A stretch of DNA of 64,000 nucleotides, from contig JACZTL010000014.1 of assembly GCA_022573715.1 (NCBI GenBank), positions 1 to 64,000 of the forward strand, written 5' to 3'. The position numbers and the translations under genes are program-made. Every line of letters starts with the position of its first letter. The stretch's first letter is position 1. Source of the DNA: Bacteroidota bacterium. GTDB taxonomy: Bacteria; Bacteroidota; Ignavibacteria; Ignavibacteriales; Ignavibacteriaceae. Under the pieces are notes generated by a model. The model saw only the letters and a program-made list of their open reading frames with translations. It did no database searches and was not told the DNA's origin. Below, piece after piece: positions 1 to 8,546 of the stretch.

Positions 1-57
1 GGTAGCACCCGCTAAACAAATAAAGAAAATTAGTAATAATTGAATGTTTTTTTTCAT
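1..57 (-). CDS. N-terminus of an exported protein, cut by the window edge
   Basis: An ATG on the minus strand at 57 opens a frame that stays open to the edge, giving 19 codons. The residues begin M-K-K-N and continue into a hydrophobic stretch (LLLIFFICLAGA), the layout of a Sec signal peptide or lipoprotein signal. The cysteine in FICLAG lies inside the hydrophobic stretch, so a lipoprotein is possible but not shown. The rest of the gene lies outside the window, so its function cannot be named. It is transcribed in the same direction as the histidine operon but is separated from it by 439 bases. Confidence 0.6.
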   Translation of the reverse strand, partial: MKKNIQLLLIFFICLAGAT

Positions 58-496
58 TAGTAACTTCCAATTAATATAGGGTTGTTTAAAACCAATATAT
101 AAATAATAATTCTATGGTTAGATAAGAGAGTGAATGATAATATAGTTATGAGAAGATTATTCAGGCCTTATAAAACCCTAAATAAGTATGGTAAAACTTT
201 GTGAATTAATAGATGATATACAAATAGAAGATCAATAAATCTTGAATTATAAGTTCAAAGTTATAACTGATTTACTTAAAGAATTTACATTTATTTTTTG
301 GATTTTAACTATTGAATGCAAGTTATTGATATTTATTTTGTTACCTATTTGTTACTTTTATAAAATATTGCAAGAACACAATTTTTTTATATCTATATAT
401 AATATAATATTGTGAATATTTACATATAATATTCAACATTTCATATTGAAAATGTTACGTTACTTGTTAAAGAATAATAGAACACAGACAATAAAT
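58..496. other. Intergenic spacer downstream of the his operon
   Basis: This 439-base AT-rich stretch lies between the end of hisIE and the start of the truncated exported-protein gene. I see no open frame with coding character, no tRNA and no strong hairpin followed by a T-run. It presumably holds the end of the his transcript and the promoter of the truncated gene, but neither could be placed. Confidence 0.5.
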
Positions 497-1093
497 TTAA
501 AATGAACGGCGCTCTTTTAAACAATCAACTACATTTTTAAAATTAATTCCTTTTGCCTGAAGCAGCACTAAAAAGTGGAATAACAGATCCGCGGATTCAT
601 TTAAAAAAAGTTCCGCATTTTCATCCTTTGCTTCTATAACAACTTCTATGGCTTCTTCGCCTACTTTTTGTGCGATTTTGTTTATTCCTTTTTCAAATAG
701 TGAACTGGTATATGATTCTTTATTAGGATTTTCTTTCCTGTCTTTAATTACAGATTCGAGCATTGATAAAAACCCAAACCCGCTTTCATTATTTTCTTTC
801 CAACAGGTTTCATTTCCTGTGTGACAAACAGGACCAAGCGGTTTGGCAAAAACCAACAAGGTATCATTATCACAATCAATTTTGATATCAATTAATTCAA
901 GAAAATTTCGGCTAATTTCTCCTTTAGTCCAAAGTCTTTTTTTACTTCTGCTGTAAAAAGTAACTTTTTTTGTTTCAACTGTTTTTTTGTACGCTTCCTC
1001 GTTCATATAACCGAGCATCAGTACGGTTTTAGTTTCGGCATCTTGGACAATTGCCGGAACCAACCCGCCTTGTTTTTGGAAATCAATTTTCAT
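497..1093 (-). CDS. hisIE: Bifunctional phosphoribosyl-AMP cyclohydrolase / phosphoribosyl-ATP pyrophosphatase
   Basis: This catalyses steps 2 and 3 of histidine synthesis in the cytoplasm. The HisE half removes pyrophosphate from phosphoribosyl-ATP and the HisI half opens the adenine ring of phosphoribosyl-AMP. Residues 1 to about 105 are the HisI domain, with SRSKKRLW and the metal-site motif [11 protein letters not shown]. The HisE domain follows, with [13 protein letters not shown] and [13 protein letters not shown]. The length of 198 residues is normal for the fusion. I chose the ATG at 1093 because it overlaps the hisF stop as ATGA. An in-frame ATG at 1120 would add nine residues and a 31-base overlap. 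It is the last gene of the operon. Confidence 0.96.
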   Translation of the reverse strand: MKIDFQKQGGLVPAIVQDAETKTVLMLGYMNEEAYKKTVETKKVTFYSRSKKRLWTKGEISRNFLELIDIKIDCDNDTLLVFAKPLGPVCHTGNETCWKENNESGFGFLSMLESVIKDRKENPNKESYTSSLFEKGINKIAQKVGEEAIEVVIEAKDENAELFLNESADLLFHFLVLLQAKGINFKNVVDCLKERRSF

Positions 1094-1845
1094 AATCTGA
1101 CTCTGATATTTTGTTTGCATAATTCTTGTTTTAGTTTAATTATATCAATTTCTTTAAAATGAAAAACACTTGCAGCCAAAGCTGCGTCAGCTTTTCCTAA
1201 TTTAAAAGTATCAACAAAATGTTGAATACTGCCTGCTCCTCCCGATGCAATAATCGGCAAGTTTGATATTTCCGAAATTCTTAATATTGCATTATTTGCA
1301 AAACCTTTTTTTGTGCCGTCGTGATCCATTGATGTAAAAAGTATTTCCCCCGCACCTCGTTTCTCAGCTTCTTTTACCCAATCAAACAAATCCAAATTAG
1401 TGGGAATCTTCCCCCCGATTAAATGAACCTTCCAAAAACCATTAATTTGTTTTGCATCAACTGCAACAACGATGCATTGATTGCCAAATTTATCAGCCAG
1501 TTCATTTATTAAATATGGATTGCGTACCGCCTGTGAATTTACGGAAACTTTGTCCGCTCCCGCCTTAAGTAAAATACTGACATCTTCCACGGAGGTAATT
1601 CCGCCGCCGACCGTGAAAGGAATACTAACCTTGCGGGCAACTTTTTCAACTAATTCCACCAATGTTTTTCGTTTTTCTTTGCTTGCCGTAATATCAAGAA
1701 AAACCAACTCATCCGCACCGTTGTGCGAGTAATACTCGGCAAGCTCTACAGGGTCACCTGCATCCCGCAAATTTACAAATTTTGTTCCCTTAACAGTCCT
1801 TCCGTCTTTAATATCCAAACAGGGAATTATTCTTTTAGCCAACAT
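1090..1845 (-). CDS. hisF: Imidazole glycerol phosphate synthase, cyclase subunit
   Basis: HisF forms the cyclase half of IGP synthase. It uses ammonia passed from HisH to convert PRFAR into imidazole glycerol phosphate and AICAR. The 251-residue protein begins [16 protein letters not shown], which places the catalytic Asp at position 11, and a second acidic site lies in VVAVDAK near residue 130. Phosphate-binding glycine motifs (GGGI, ASGGAG) are present as expected for a duplicated beta/alpha barrel. It overlaps hisA upstream by 11 bases and hisIE downstream by 4, so translation is probably coupled. Confidence 0.97.
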   Translation of the reverse strand: MLAKRIIPCLDIKDGRTVKGTKFVNLRDAGDPVELAEYYSHNGADELVFLDITASKEKRKTLVELVEKVARKVSIPFTVGGGITSVEDVSILLKAGADKVSVNSQAVRNPYLINELADKFGNQCIVVAVDAKQINGFWKVHLIGGKIPTNLDLFDWVKEAEKRGAGEILFTSMDHDGTKKGFANNAILRISEISNLPIIASGGAGSIQHFVDTFKLGKADAALAASVFHFKEIDIIKLKQELCKQNIRVRL

Positions 1846-2557
1846 ATTTTCTTAACTCCTTGAGCGATATTTTGTTTTCGTAAATAGCTTTCCCAATTAT
1901 TACACCATCCAAATTTAATTTTATTAATTCATCAATTTCATCTGTTGAACTAACTCCTCCGCTTGCAATTAATTTTATATCAGTAAATCTATCGGTAATT
2001 TTTTTATACAAATTTATTGCAGCACCTTGTAAAAGTCCGTCCCTGTTAATATCCGTGCAGATAAAATATTTTATCCCTTTTATTCTGTAGTTTTCAATAA
2101 ACGGGAAAATGTTTATCTCCGTTTTTTCATACCAGCCGTTAATTGTAATTTTTTCTTCTTTTACATCAGCACCTAATATGATTTTCTCAGGGCCGAATTT
2201 ATCAAGCCAGGAGAGAAATAATTCTTTATTCTTAACGGCTATGCTGCCCCCCGTAACTTGATCTGCACCGCAATTAAAAGCGAGCTTTATATCCTCGTCG
2301 GTTCTAATGCCGCCGCCAAAATCAATTTTTAATTTTGTTTTTGAAGCAATCTCTTCCAATACTTTCCGGTTAATAATTTTCTTGGCTTTTGCCCCGTCCA
2401 AATCAACCAAATGAAGATATTTAATCCCGTTGTCCTCAAATTGTTTGGCAACTTCAAGAGGGTTTTCGTTGTAAATTACTTTGCGTTCGTAATCACCTTG
2501 GGTTAAACGGATGCATTTTCCTTCAATTATATCTATTGCCGGCATTATTCGTATCAT
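1835..2557 (-). CDS. hisA: ProFAR isomerase
   Basis: HisA isomerises ProFAR to PRFAR, the fourth step of histidine synthesis. The 240-residue beta/alpha barrel starts [18 protein letters not shown], with the catalytic Asp at residue 9. It also carries [18 protein letters not shown] and IASGGVSS, which are the expected phosphate-binding and catalytic loops. The start codon overlaps the hisH stop as ATGA, which supports this start. It lies between hisH and hisF, as in the enteric operon. Confidence 0.97.
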   Translation of the reverse strand: MIRIMPAIDIIEGKCIRLTQGDYERKVIYNENPLEVAKQFEDNGIKYLHLVDLDGAKAKKIINRKVLEEIASKTKLKIDFGGGIRTDEDIKLAFNCGADQVTGGSIAVKNKELFLSWLDKFGPEKIILGADVKEEKITINGWYEKTEINIFPFIENYRIKGIKYFICTDINRDGLLQGAAINLYKKITDRFTDIKLIASGGVSSTDEIDELIKLNLDGVIIGKAIYENKISLKELRKYVG

Positions 2558-3138
2558 AATTCTAAAAAGTTTTTTAAAATCTGTATCCCAACGTCACTGC
2601 TTTTCTCCGGGTGAAATTGGCACGCGTAAAAATTATCTTTGTTTAATGCGGCAGAGAATTTATCGCCGTACTCAGTTTCGGCAATCGTATATTCCGAAGT
2701 TTCTACTGAATAACTGTTGGCAAAATACACGAAACTTTGTTCATCTATATTATTGAATAATCCGGTTTGTAAATTTTTAATTTCATTCCAGCCCATCTGA
2801 GGGATTTTTAATTCTACATCAAATTTTTTCACTTCTAAGGGAAAAATATCTAAGCAGGAAGTGCTGCTTTCTTCGGAAAAACTACACATTAATTGCATAC
2901 CGAGACAAATTCCTAAAACAGGCTGTTTTAGTTTCGGAATTATCTTTTCCAATCCGTGCTTTTTTATATTAGTCATCGCATTTCCGGCTTCTCCAACACC
3001 GGGAAAAATAACTTTTTCGGCATTTCCTATAATTTTGTAATCATTGCTCAGTTGGGCTTTTACTCCCAATCTTTCAAGTGCAAAACGTACCGATTGAATA
3101 TTGCCAGTTCCGTAATCAATAATTACAACTTTACTCAT
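2554..3138 (-). CDS. hisH: Imidazole glycerol phosphate synthase, glutamine amidotransferase subunit
   Basis: HisH hydrolyses glutamine and channels ammonia to HisF. The 194-residue protein is a class I amidotransferase. The nucleophile is Cys78 in GICLGMQLM, and the His-Glu pair is in CQFHPEKSS near the C-terminus. The N-terminal [14 protein letters not shown] motif is typical of HisH. Its start shares one base with the stop of hisB (TAATG) and its stop overlaps the hisA start (ATGA), so it is translated as part of the tight gene block. Confidence 0.97.
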   Translation of the reverse strand: MSKVVIIDYGTGNIQSVRFALERLGVKAQLSNDYKIIGNAEKVIFPGVGEAGNAMTNIKKHGLEKIIPKLKQPVLGICLGMQLMCSFSEESSTSCLDIFPLEVKKFDVELKIPQMGWNEIKNLQTGLFNNIDEQSFVYFANSYSVETSEYTIAETEYGDKFSAALNKDNFYACQFHPEKSSDVGIQILKNFLEL

Positions 3139-4247
3139 TACAACATTCCTTTTGTGGTTGGCAGAATCATTTTATCTTTATCCTGTTTAATTGCCATTTT
3201 TATTGCTTTTGCAAAAGCCTTAAAAACAGCTTCAATTTTATGATGTTCATTTGCTCCGTAAGCTTTTATATTAAGATTGCACCCGGCTGAATCCGTGAAA
3301 GATTTAAAAAAGTGGAAGAACATTTCTGTCGGCATTTCCCCTATCATTTCTCTTTTAAATTCAACATCCCATTCAATCCAATTTCTTCCACCAAAATCAA
3401 TAACAGCTTGGGCCAGGCCGTCGTCCATCGGCAGGCAAAAACCAAAGCGTTCTATTCCCAATTTATTACCGATAGCTTTTTTGAATGCAGTCCCAAGTGC
3501 GATAGCGGTGTCTTCAATTGTGTGGTGTTCATCAACATCCAAATCACCTTTTACTTCAATTTCCAAATCAATTAAACCATGTTTACTTACTTGTTCCAAC
3601 ATATGATTGAAAAATCCAATTCCTGTTTTTATGGTAGATTTACCATTACCATTTAAATCGATTTTAATAAAAATTTCTGTCTCCTTGGTTTTTCTTTCAA
3701 CAACAGCCTTTCGATTCCCGAGTTTTAAAAACTCATAAATCTCTTTCCAGTTTTCAGTATGCAAAACTTGTACGCTTTTATCAAAACCATCTCTATTACT
3801 ATCGCCAATAAAAATACCTTTTGCTCCAAGGTTTTTGGCTAATTGCATATCCGTTAACCTGTCACCTATAACAAAGGAATTTGCCAAGTCATAATTCCCG
3901 TGGATGTACTGTGTAAGCATTCCTGTTTTCGGTTTTCGTGTTGAGGCATTATCCTCAGGCAGTGATTTATCAATTAAAATATTTGAAAACACAATCCCTT
4001 CATTTTTAAAAGCTTTAATAATTTTATTTTGAACCGACAAAAATGCTTCTTCCGGAAATGATTTGGTGCCTAATCCATCTTGATTGGTTACCATAACGAG
4101 TTCGAAATCAAGCTCGTTTACAATTTTTGAAAGGTACTGAAACACGAGAGGATAAAATTCTAATTTTTCGAGGCTGTCTATTTGATAAGTTTCCGGTGGT
4201 TCAATTACCAAGGTTCCGTCACGGTCAATAAATAATACTTTTTTCAT
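3138..4247 (-). CDS. hisB: Bifunctional histidinol-phosphatase / imidazoleglycerol-phosphate dehydratase
   Basis: This fusion supplies two steps: dehydration of imidazole glycerol phosphate and dephosphorylation of histidinol phosphate. Residues 1 to about 165 are a HAD phosphatase with the DxD nucleophile pair at Asp8 and Asp10 (FIDRDGT) and [10 protein letters not shown] near residue 138. Residues from about 180 to 369 are the dehydratase, with paired metal-binding motifs [10 protein letters not shown] and [10 protein letters not shown]. The 369-residue length matches the E. coli-type fusion. The start overlaps the hisC stop as ATGA. Confidence 0.97.
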   Translation of the reverse strand: MKKVLFIDRDGTLVIEPPETYQIDSLEKLEFYPLVFQYLSKIVNELDFELVMVTNQDGLGTKSFPEEAFLSVQNKIIKAFKNEGIVFSNILIDKSLPEDNASTRKPKTGMLTQYIHGNYDLANSFVIGDRLTDMQLAKNLGAKGIFIGDSNRDGFDKSVQVLHTENWKEIYEFLKLGNRKAVVERKTKETEIFIKIDLNGNGKSTIKTGIGFFNHMLEQVSKHGLIDLEIEVKGDLDVDEHHTIEDTAIALGTAFKKAIGNKLGIERFGFCLPMDDGLAQAVIDFGGRNWIEWDVEFKREMIGEMPTEMFFHFFKSFTDSAGCNLNIKAYGANEHHKIEAVFKAFAKAIKMAIKQDKDKMILPTTKGML

Positions 4248-5281
4248 AATTTATATTTTTTCATTGTTGAAATTAATTTTTCATTTTCTCCAGGTGTTCC
4301 AACTGATATTCTTAAACAGTTATCGCAGCCATGCATTTTTGAACGGTTGCGAATAACAATTCCGTTATCAATTAGATAATTGTAAAGCTCGTTGGCATTT
4401 GTAACTTTTATTAACCAAAAATTAGAATTTGAAGGAAACACTTTTTCTACAAACGGTAGTAATATCAATTTTTCTTTTAACTTAGTTTTTTCTTTTTTAA
4501 TTTTTATTAAATTATTTTTAAATGTCTCAACGTCAGAAAGCATTTCTATGGCTTTTTGCTGACTTAGTAAATTAACATTGTAGGGCGCTTTAATTTTGTT
4601 GAATACAGAAATTAAATATTCGGAGGCAAAACAAATACCTAGTCTTAAGGCTGCCAATCCCCACGCTTTGGAAAGAGTTTGAGAAACAATAAGATTAGGA
4701 TAATCACCCAAACCTTTTATCCGGCTTTCATCATCAGAAAAGTCTATGTAGGCTTCGTCAATTACTACCATACAATTTAAGTTTTTTAATAAATATTCAA
4801 TATCGTTTTTATTTAAACTGTTTCCCGTAGGATTATTCGGTGAACACAGAATAATTAATTTCGTGTTTTCGTCCTTTAATTTTTCAATCCTCTCTATGTT
4901 TAAATTGAAATCTATATTTAAAAAAGCATTACGAACTTCCACATTATTGATATCTGCCAGGACTTTATACATTCCGTAAGTAGGCGGTGTAAGTATTATA
5001 TTATCTTTGCCTGGCTCACAAAAAGCCCTGATGATAATATCCAATACCTCGTCGCTGCCGTTTCCGAGCAGAATATTTTTTGTCGGAATTCCTTTTATAA
5101 ATCCGATATGTTTCTTTAATTCCCTTTGCAGCGGATCCGGGTAACGGTTCAGCCCGTTGTTAAATGGGTTTTCATTAGCATCTAAAAAAACAACAGCTTT
5201 ATCTGAAAATTCATCTCTTGCTGATGAATATTTAACTAATGATTTAATGTTTTCTCTTAGTAAATTTTTAATCTTTTTCAT
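4244..5281 (-). CDS. hisC: Histidinol-phosphate aminotransferase
   Basis: HisC is a PLP enzyme that transfers an amino group from glutamate to imidazole acetol phosphate. The 345-residue protein has the class I/II aminotransferase layout: LDANENP at the N-terminus, [18 protein letters not shown] and the PLP lysine in [15 protein letters not shown]. The conserved C-terminal arginine is in [11 protein letters not shown]. The ATG at 5281 lies 14 bases inside the end of hisD, consistent with coupled translation in this compact operon. Confidence 0.96.
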   Translation of the reverse strand: MKKIKNLLRENIKSLVKYSSARDEFSDKAVVFLDANENPFNNGLNRYPDPLQRELKKHIGFIKGIPTKNILLGNGSDEVLDIIIRAFCEPGKDNIILTPPTYGMYKVLADINNVEVRNAFLNIDFNLNIERIEKLKDENTKLIILCSPNNPTGNSLNKNDIEYLLKNLNCMVVIDEAYIDFSDDESRIKGLGDYPNLIVSQTLSKAWGLAALRLGICFASEYLISVFNKIKAPYNVNLLSQQKAIEMLSDVETFKNNLIKIKKEKTKLKEKLILLPFVEKVFPSNSNFWLIKVTNANELYNYLIDNGIVIRNRSKMHGCDNCLRISVGTPGENEKLISTMKKYKL

Positions 5282-6569
5282 CTTTAATACTTTTTAATCT
5301 AATTGTTACGGAGTTTTTGTGAGCTTGCAAACCTTCTGCTTCCGCCATTGTTTCTACTGCGGGACCTATATTGGTTATTCCTTCTTTTGATATTCTTTGA
5401 AAGGAAATTTTTTTAATAAAAGAATCAAGATTTATTCCGCTGTAAGTTTTTGCAAACCCGTTAGTAGGTAAAGTGTGGTTAGTACCGGAAGCATAATCAC
5501 CAGCACTTTCAGGTGTATAATTACCAATGAAAACTGAACCGGCATTTTTTAAGTTTTGCAAATAAAATTTTTCACTTTCCTTTTGAACAGATAAGATAAA
5601 ATGTTCAGGGGCATATTCATTAATAAAATCAATGATATCTTTTTTTTCATCAAAATAAATTAATTTTGAATTTTGAATTGATGTTTCAGCAACATCCTTC
5701 CGCGGCAGTTCGTTTAATTGTTTTTCAACTTCGTTTTCGATAACACCCATCAATTTTAAATTATTTACAATACAAATTATCTGGCTGTCTTTTCCATGTT
5801 CGGCTTGAGAAAGCAAATCAGCGGCTACAAAAGAAGGGTCCGCACTTTTATCGGTCAACATTAATAATTCGGATGGACCGGCAGGCATATCAATTGCAAC
5901 ACCAAGCATAGAAGCGGTTTGTTTAGCGGCGGTTACAAACCGGTTCCCGGGACCGAATATTTTGTAAACCTTAGGAACTGTTTCCGTACCGAAGGTCATT
6001 GCCGCAATTGCCTGAATTCCTCCGACCTTAAATATATTTTTTATTCCAATTAAATTTGCTATGTACAGTATAGCGGGGTGGATGTCTCCGTTTTTATTTG
6101 GAGGTGTGCAGAGTGCTATATCTTTACAGCCGGCAATAACCGCAGGAACTCCCAGCATTAAAACGGTTGAAAAAAGTGGAGCGAAACCTCCGGGAATGTA
6201 CAGTCCTACTTTTTCAATTGGTCTGCTTTCCTGCCAGCATTTTACTCCGTTTGTAGTTTCAATTATTTTTTTCCTAGATTTCTGAGAAAGATGGAATTTT
6301 TCTATATTATTTTTTGCAAGATTAATTGCATCCTTCAACTCGTTAGATATTTTTTTTCCCGATTGAATAAGCTTTTTATTATTTATTCGAAAATCTTTGA
6401 TAACTGCTTTATCATAAAGTAAAGAATATTGTCTCAGAGCCTCGTCTCCGTTTTCCTTAATTGCATTGAACACTTTATTAACCGTATTATCTAATTGTTT
6501 GCAGTTAAAATTGGGACGTGTTGTAAGTTTCTGCCAAATTATTCTTTGGGGATTAATTATTTTTTGCAT
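5268..6569 (-). CDS. hisD: Histidinol dehydrogenase
   Basis: HisD carries out the last two steps, oxidising L-histidinol to histidine with NAD. The 433-residue protein shows the family features in order: SRPIEKVGLYIPGG, KVGGIQAIAAM, the substrate region IDMPAGPSELL, zinc ligands in SQAEHGKDSQ, and EYAPEHF carrying the catalytic Glu-His. The C-terminal zinc histidine lies near LQAHKNSVTIR. It is the second structural gene, with six bases between it and hisG. Confidence 0.97.
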   Translation of the reverse strand: MQKIINPQRIIWQKLTTRPNFNCKQLDNTVNKVFNAIKENGDEALRQYSLLYDKAVIKDFRINNKKLIQSGKKISNELKDAINLAKNNIEKFHLSQKSRKKIIETTNGVKCWQESRPIEKVGLYIPGGFAPLFSTVLMLGVPAVIAGCKDIALCTPPNKNGDIHPAILYIANLIGIKNIFKVGGIQAIAAMTFGTETVPKVYKIFGPGNRFVTAAKQTASMLGVAIDMPAGPSELLMLTDKSADPSFVAADLLSQAEHGKDSQIICIVNNLKLMGVIENEVEKQLNELPRKDVAETSIQNSKLIYFDEKKDIIDFINEYAPEHFILSVQKESEKFYLQNLKNAGSVFIGNYTPESAGDYASGTNHTLPTNGFAKTYSGINLDSFIKKISFQRISKEGITNIGPAVETMAEAEGLQAHKNSVTIRLKSIKDEKD

Positions 6570-6575
6570 AATAGT

Positions 6576-7433
6576 TTACTTTACCATTTTTTCAATTGGG
6601 ATTATTAAAATGTCTTCGGCACCTGCTTCTTTAAGTTGATCTATCATCATCCAAAATTCATCTTCGTTGATTACCGAGTGCAATGAACTCCAACCTTTTA
6701 TTGCAAGGGGCAAAACTGTAGGACTTTTTAATACCGGAAGAATATTACTTACTTGTTTGATTTTATCGTTCGGTACGTTCATCAAAATATACTTCGATCG
6801 TCTTGCCCTTAAAACCGATTTTATCCTGAAAAATAGCAGGTTTAATATCTTTTCAATTTCGCAGTCAATATTTATATTTTTAGCAAGGCATGCTTCTGAT
6901 GTTAATATAGTTTCTACCTCCTTTAATCCGTTTTTAAAAAGTGTGCTTCCGGAATTCACCAAATCGCAAATTGCATCCGCCATACCAATTTCCGGAGCAA
7001 TTTCCACAGAACCGGATATTTCGTGAATATCTGAGTTAATATTATTTTTTTCTAAAAAATCTTTAAGAGAATTCGGGTACGAGGTGGCAATTTTTTTACC
7101 TTCTAGCCAAGAAAGATCATTAAATGTCTCGTTTTTAGGAATAGCTAAAACAAGTTTACACTTTGAGAATCCGAGTTTAACAACAATTTTTGATTCTTTA
7201 TTTTTCTCAATTAATGTATTTTCCCCTATTATTGCTGCATCAATTACTCCATCCTCAAGAAATTGCGGTATATCGTTGTTCCTAAGATAAAATACTTCTA
7301 ACGGAAAGTTTTTTGCGTTAACTTTCAGTTTATCAATACCATTCTCTATAATGATACCGCAATCTTTCAGTAATTTGATTGAACCTTCCTGGAGTTTCCC
7401 GGATTTTTGGATTGCTAATTTTAGTTTACTCAT
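6576..7433 (-). CDS. hisG: ATP phosphoribosyltransferase, long form
   Basis: HisG catalyses the first committed step, joining ATP and PRPP. The length of 285 residues and the C-terminal stretch from about residue 210 (MNVPNDKIKQ to the end) indicate the long form with a regulatory ACT-like domain that binds histidine. No partner HisZ gene is present or needed. The N-terminal LKLAIQKSGKLQEGSIKLL and the PRPP-site region around DAICDLVNSGSTL fit the family. The ATG at 7433 follows a purine-rich AAAGAGA. It is the first structural gene, 44 bases after the attenuator T-run. Confidence 0.97.
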   Translation of the reverse strand: MSKLKLAIQKSGKLQEGSIKLLKDCGIIIENGIDKLKVNAKNFPLEVFYLRNNDIPQFLEDGVIDAAIIGENTLIEKNKESKIVVKLGFSKCKLVLAIPKNETFNDLSWLEGKKIATSYPNSLKDFLEKNNINSDIHEISGSVEIAPEIGMADAICDLVNSGSTLFKNGLKEVETILTSEACLAKNINIDCEIEKILNLLFFRIKSVLRARRSKYILMNVPNDKIKQVSNILPVLKSPTVLPLAIKGWSSLHSVINEDEFWMMIDQLKEAGAEDILIIPIEKMVK

Positions 7434-7476
7434 GTTTTTCTCTTTAATTTTTGCTGAGTAAACTGAAGGGTAGGAT

Positions 7477-7508
7477 AAAAAAAACCCGTCGATTTACTCA
7501 GACGGGTT
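7477..7508 (-). terminator. Histidine operon attenuator terminator
   Basis: On the minus strand, AACCCGTC (7508-7501) pairs perfectly with GACGGGTT (7490-7483) around a 10-base loop, and eight T residues follow at 7484-7477. This is a textbook intrinsic terminator. It sits between a His-rich leader peptide and hisG, so it should stop transcription when charged His-tRNA is plentiful. Confidence 0.93.
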
Positions 7509-7556
7509 ATGAAATAGCTATTTTAAAAATTACATATCATTACCATCTCGCCTGAG
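7497..7556 (-). promoter_or_regulatory. Antiterminator pairing in the his leader RNA
   Basis: In the leader RNA the segment CUCAGGCG (7556-7549) can pair over eight bases, one of them G-U, with CGUCUGAG (7504-7497), which includes part of the 5' arm of the terminator. The first arm is also within codons Ser-Gln-Ala of the leader peptide. It lies inside a competing hairpin formed by ACCAU/AUGGU and CUUGC/GCGAG. A ribosome stalled on the His codons would free the arm and block the terminator. A ribosome reaching the stop codon would cover it. The pairings are read from sequence; the mechanism is inferred from known his attenuators. Confidence 0.75.
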
Positions 7557-7602
7557 AGCAAGTATGATGGTGACGATGATGATGTAATTGTAATAAATTC
7601 AT
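7540..7602 (-). CDS. hisL: Histidine operon leader peptide
   Basis: A 20-codon frame begins at the ATG at 7602 and ends with TAA. Its centre reads His-His-His-Arg-His-His-His and it finishes with TCSQARW. Six histidines in seven codons, directly before an intrinsic terminator and hisG, identify it as the attenuation sensor. No clear Shine-Dalgarno site precedes the ATG, which is common in Bacteroidetes-type genomes. A possible -7 element TAAATTTG lies upstream at 7670-7663, without a convincing -33 partner. The last codons overlap the antiterminator arm, which may explain why the peptide continues past the His cluster. Confidence 0.92.
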   Translation of the reverse strand: MNLLQLHHHRHHHTCSQARW

Positions 7603-7734
7603 ATTTTTTTTATTAAGTGCGATTAAAATAATTTATTTATTTTATAATTCCTAATTTATTTACAAATTTACAGCGGACTTTTAGAGAACGTTACGATGCT
7701 TATAAAAAAATAGAGTGTGGATGATACAGATTTT

Positions 7735-7788
7735 ATATCAGCGTGAATCAGCACAATCCGTGTAATCCGCGTTCTATAAAAATCTATT
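7735..7788. repeat. Dispersed repeat, copy A, overlapping the rsmI stop
   Basis: On the minus strand this segment reads AATAG, a T-run, TATAGAACGC, then GATTACACGGATT. Copy B at 26327-26417 matches it closely (AATAG, T-run, TATAAAACGC, GATTTCACGGAT). The TAG stop of rsmI at 7776-7774 lies within the repeat. Confidence 0.6.
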
Positions 7789-8460
7789 TTTATTGTTAAC
7801 AATCAGTACAAACTCCCCTTTTAAATTTTCAGCTTCAACTTGTTTAAATATTTTTTCAGCTGATCCTCTGTAAAATTTTTCTTCCTTCATCGTTATTTGA
7901 AAAGCCACAACGACCGGAATTTTTTTTCCAAGCACTCTCACAATATCTGCCATTAAACTTTTTAATCTGTAAGGTGTATCAAGAATTACAATTACTTCAT
8001 TTATAGATTTCAATTTATAAAGCTGTTGTCTTCTTATTTCCTTTTTGGGTGATAGCCAGCCGTAGTAGTAAAATTTTTCAAAATCAAAATTAGAACCTAT
8101 TAAAGCCGGTAGAAGTGAATTAGCTCCGGGGACAGGAATAACATCAATATTTTGTGAGATTAAAAGATCAATTAGAAGATGCCCGGGATCCGAAAATAAC
8201 GGCGTTCCGCAATCCGATATTAATACAGCGGATTCACCTGAAAGTATCTTTAGAAGCAATTCATCAGCTACTTCGTTTTCGTTATGTTCATTTAATGCAA
8301 ATAGTTCTTTCTTAATTTCGTAATGCGAAAGTAATCTTCGTGCTTCTTTGTATTCTTCACAAATAATAAAATCCACATCTTTTAAAATTCTTAAAGCTCT
8401 TAAAGTAATATCATCCCAATTACCTATCGGAGTAGAGACTATATAAAGTTTTCCTTTCAT
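7774..8460 (-). CDS. rsmI: 16S rRNA 2'-O-ribose C1402 methyltransferase
   Basis: RsmI methylates the ribose of C1402 in the decoding centre of 16S rRNA using SAM. The 228-residue protein has the tetrapyrrole-methylase fold with the signatures YIVSTPIGNWDDIT at the N-terminus, LISDCGTPLFSDPG around residue 80, and PVPGANSLLPAL near residue 110. PYRLKSL near residue 162 corresponds to the family substrate loop. The protein is slightly shorter than E. coli RsmI because it lacks the C-terminal helix bundle. It ends inside a dispersed repeat, so its last few residues are probably repeat-derived. It lies downstream of proS behind a terminator. Confidence 0.92.
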   Translation of the reverse strand: MKGKLYIVSTPIGNWDDITLRALRILKDVDFIICEEYKEARRLLSHYEIKKELFALNEHNENEVADELLLKILSGESAVLISDCGTPLFSDPGHLLIDLLISQNIDVIPVPGANSLLPALIGSNFDFEKFYYYGWLSPKKEIRRQQLYKLKSINEVIVILDTPYRLKSLMADIVRVLGKKIPVVVAFQITMKEEKFYRGSAEKIFKQVEAENLKGEFVLIVNNKNRFL

Positions 8461-8503
8461 ATATTTAAAATAATAATTATCAATTCAATTTTTTACATAA
8501 AAA

Positions 8504-8527
8504 AAGCGAACATTGTCCGCTTAAAAA
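8504..8527. terminator. Bidirectional intrinsic terminator after proS
   Basis: AAGCG (8504-8508) pairs with CGCTT (8518-8522), and an inner AACA/TGT extension forms across one mismatch. A-runs lie on the left and right on the plus strand, so T-runs follow the hairpin in both directions. On the minus strand it lies about 20 bases after the proS stop. Confidence 0.75.
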
Positions 8528-8546
8528 AATTACCTGTAAGCTAAAG

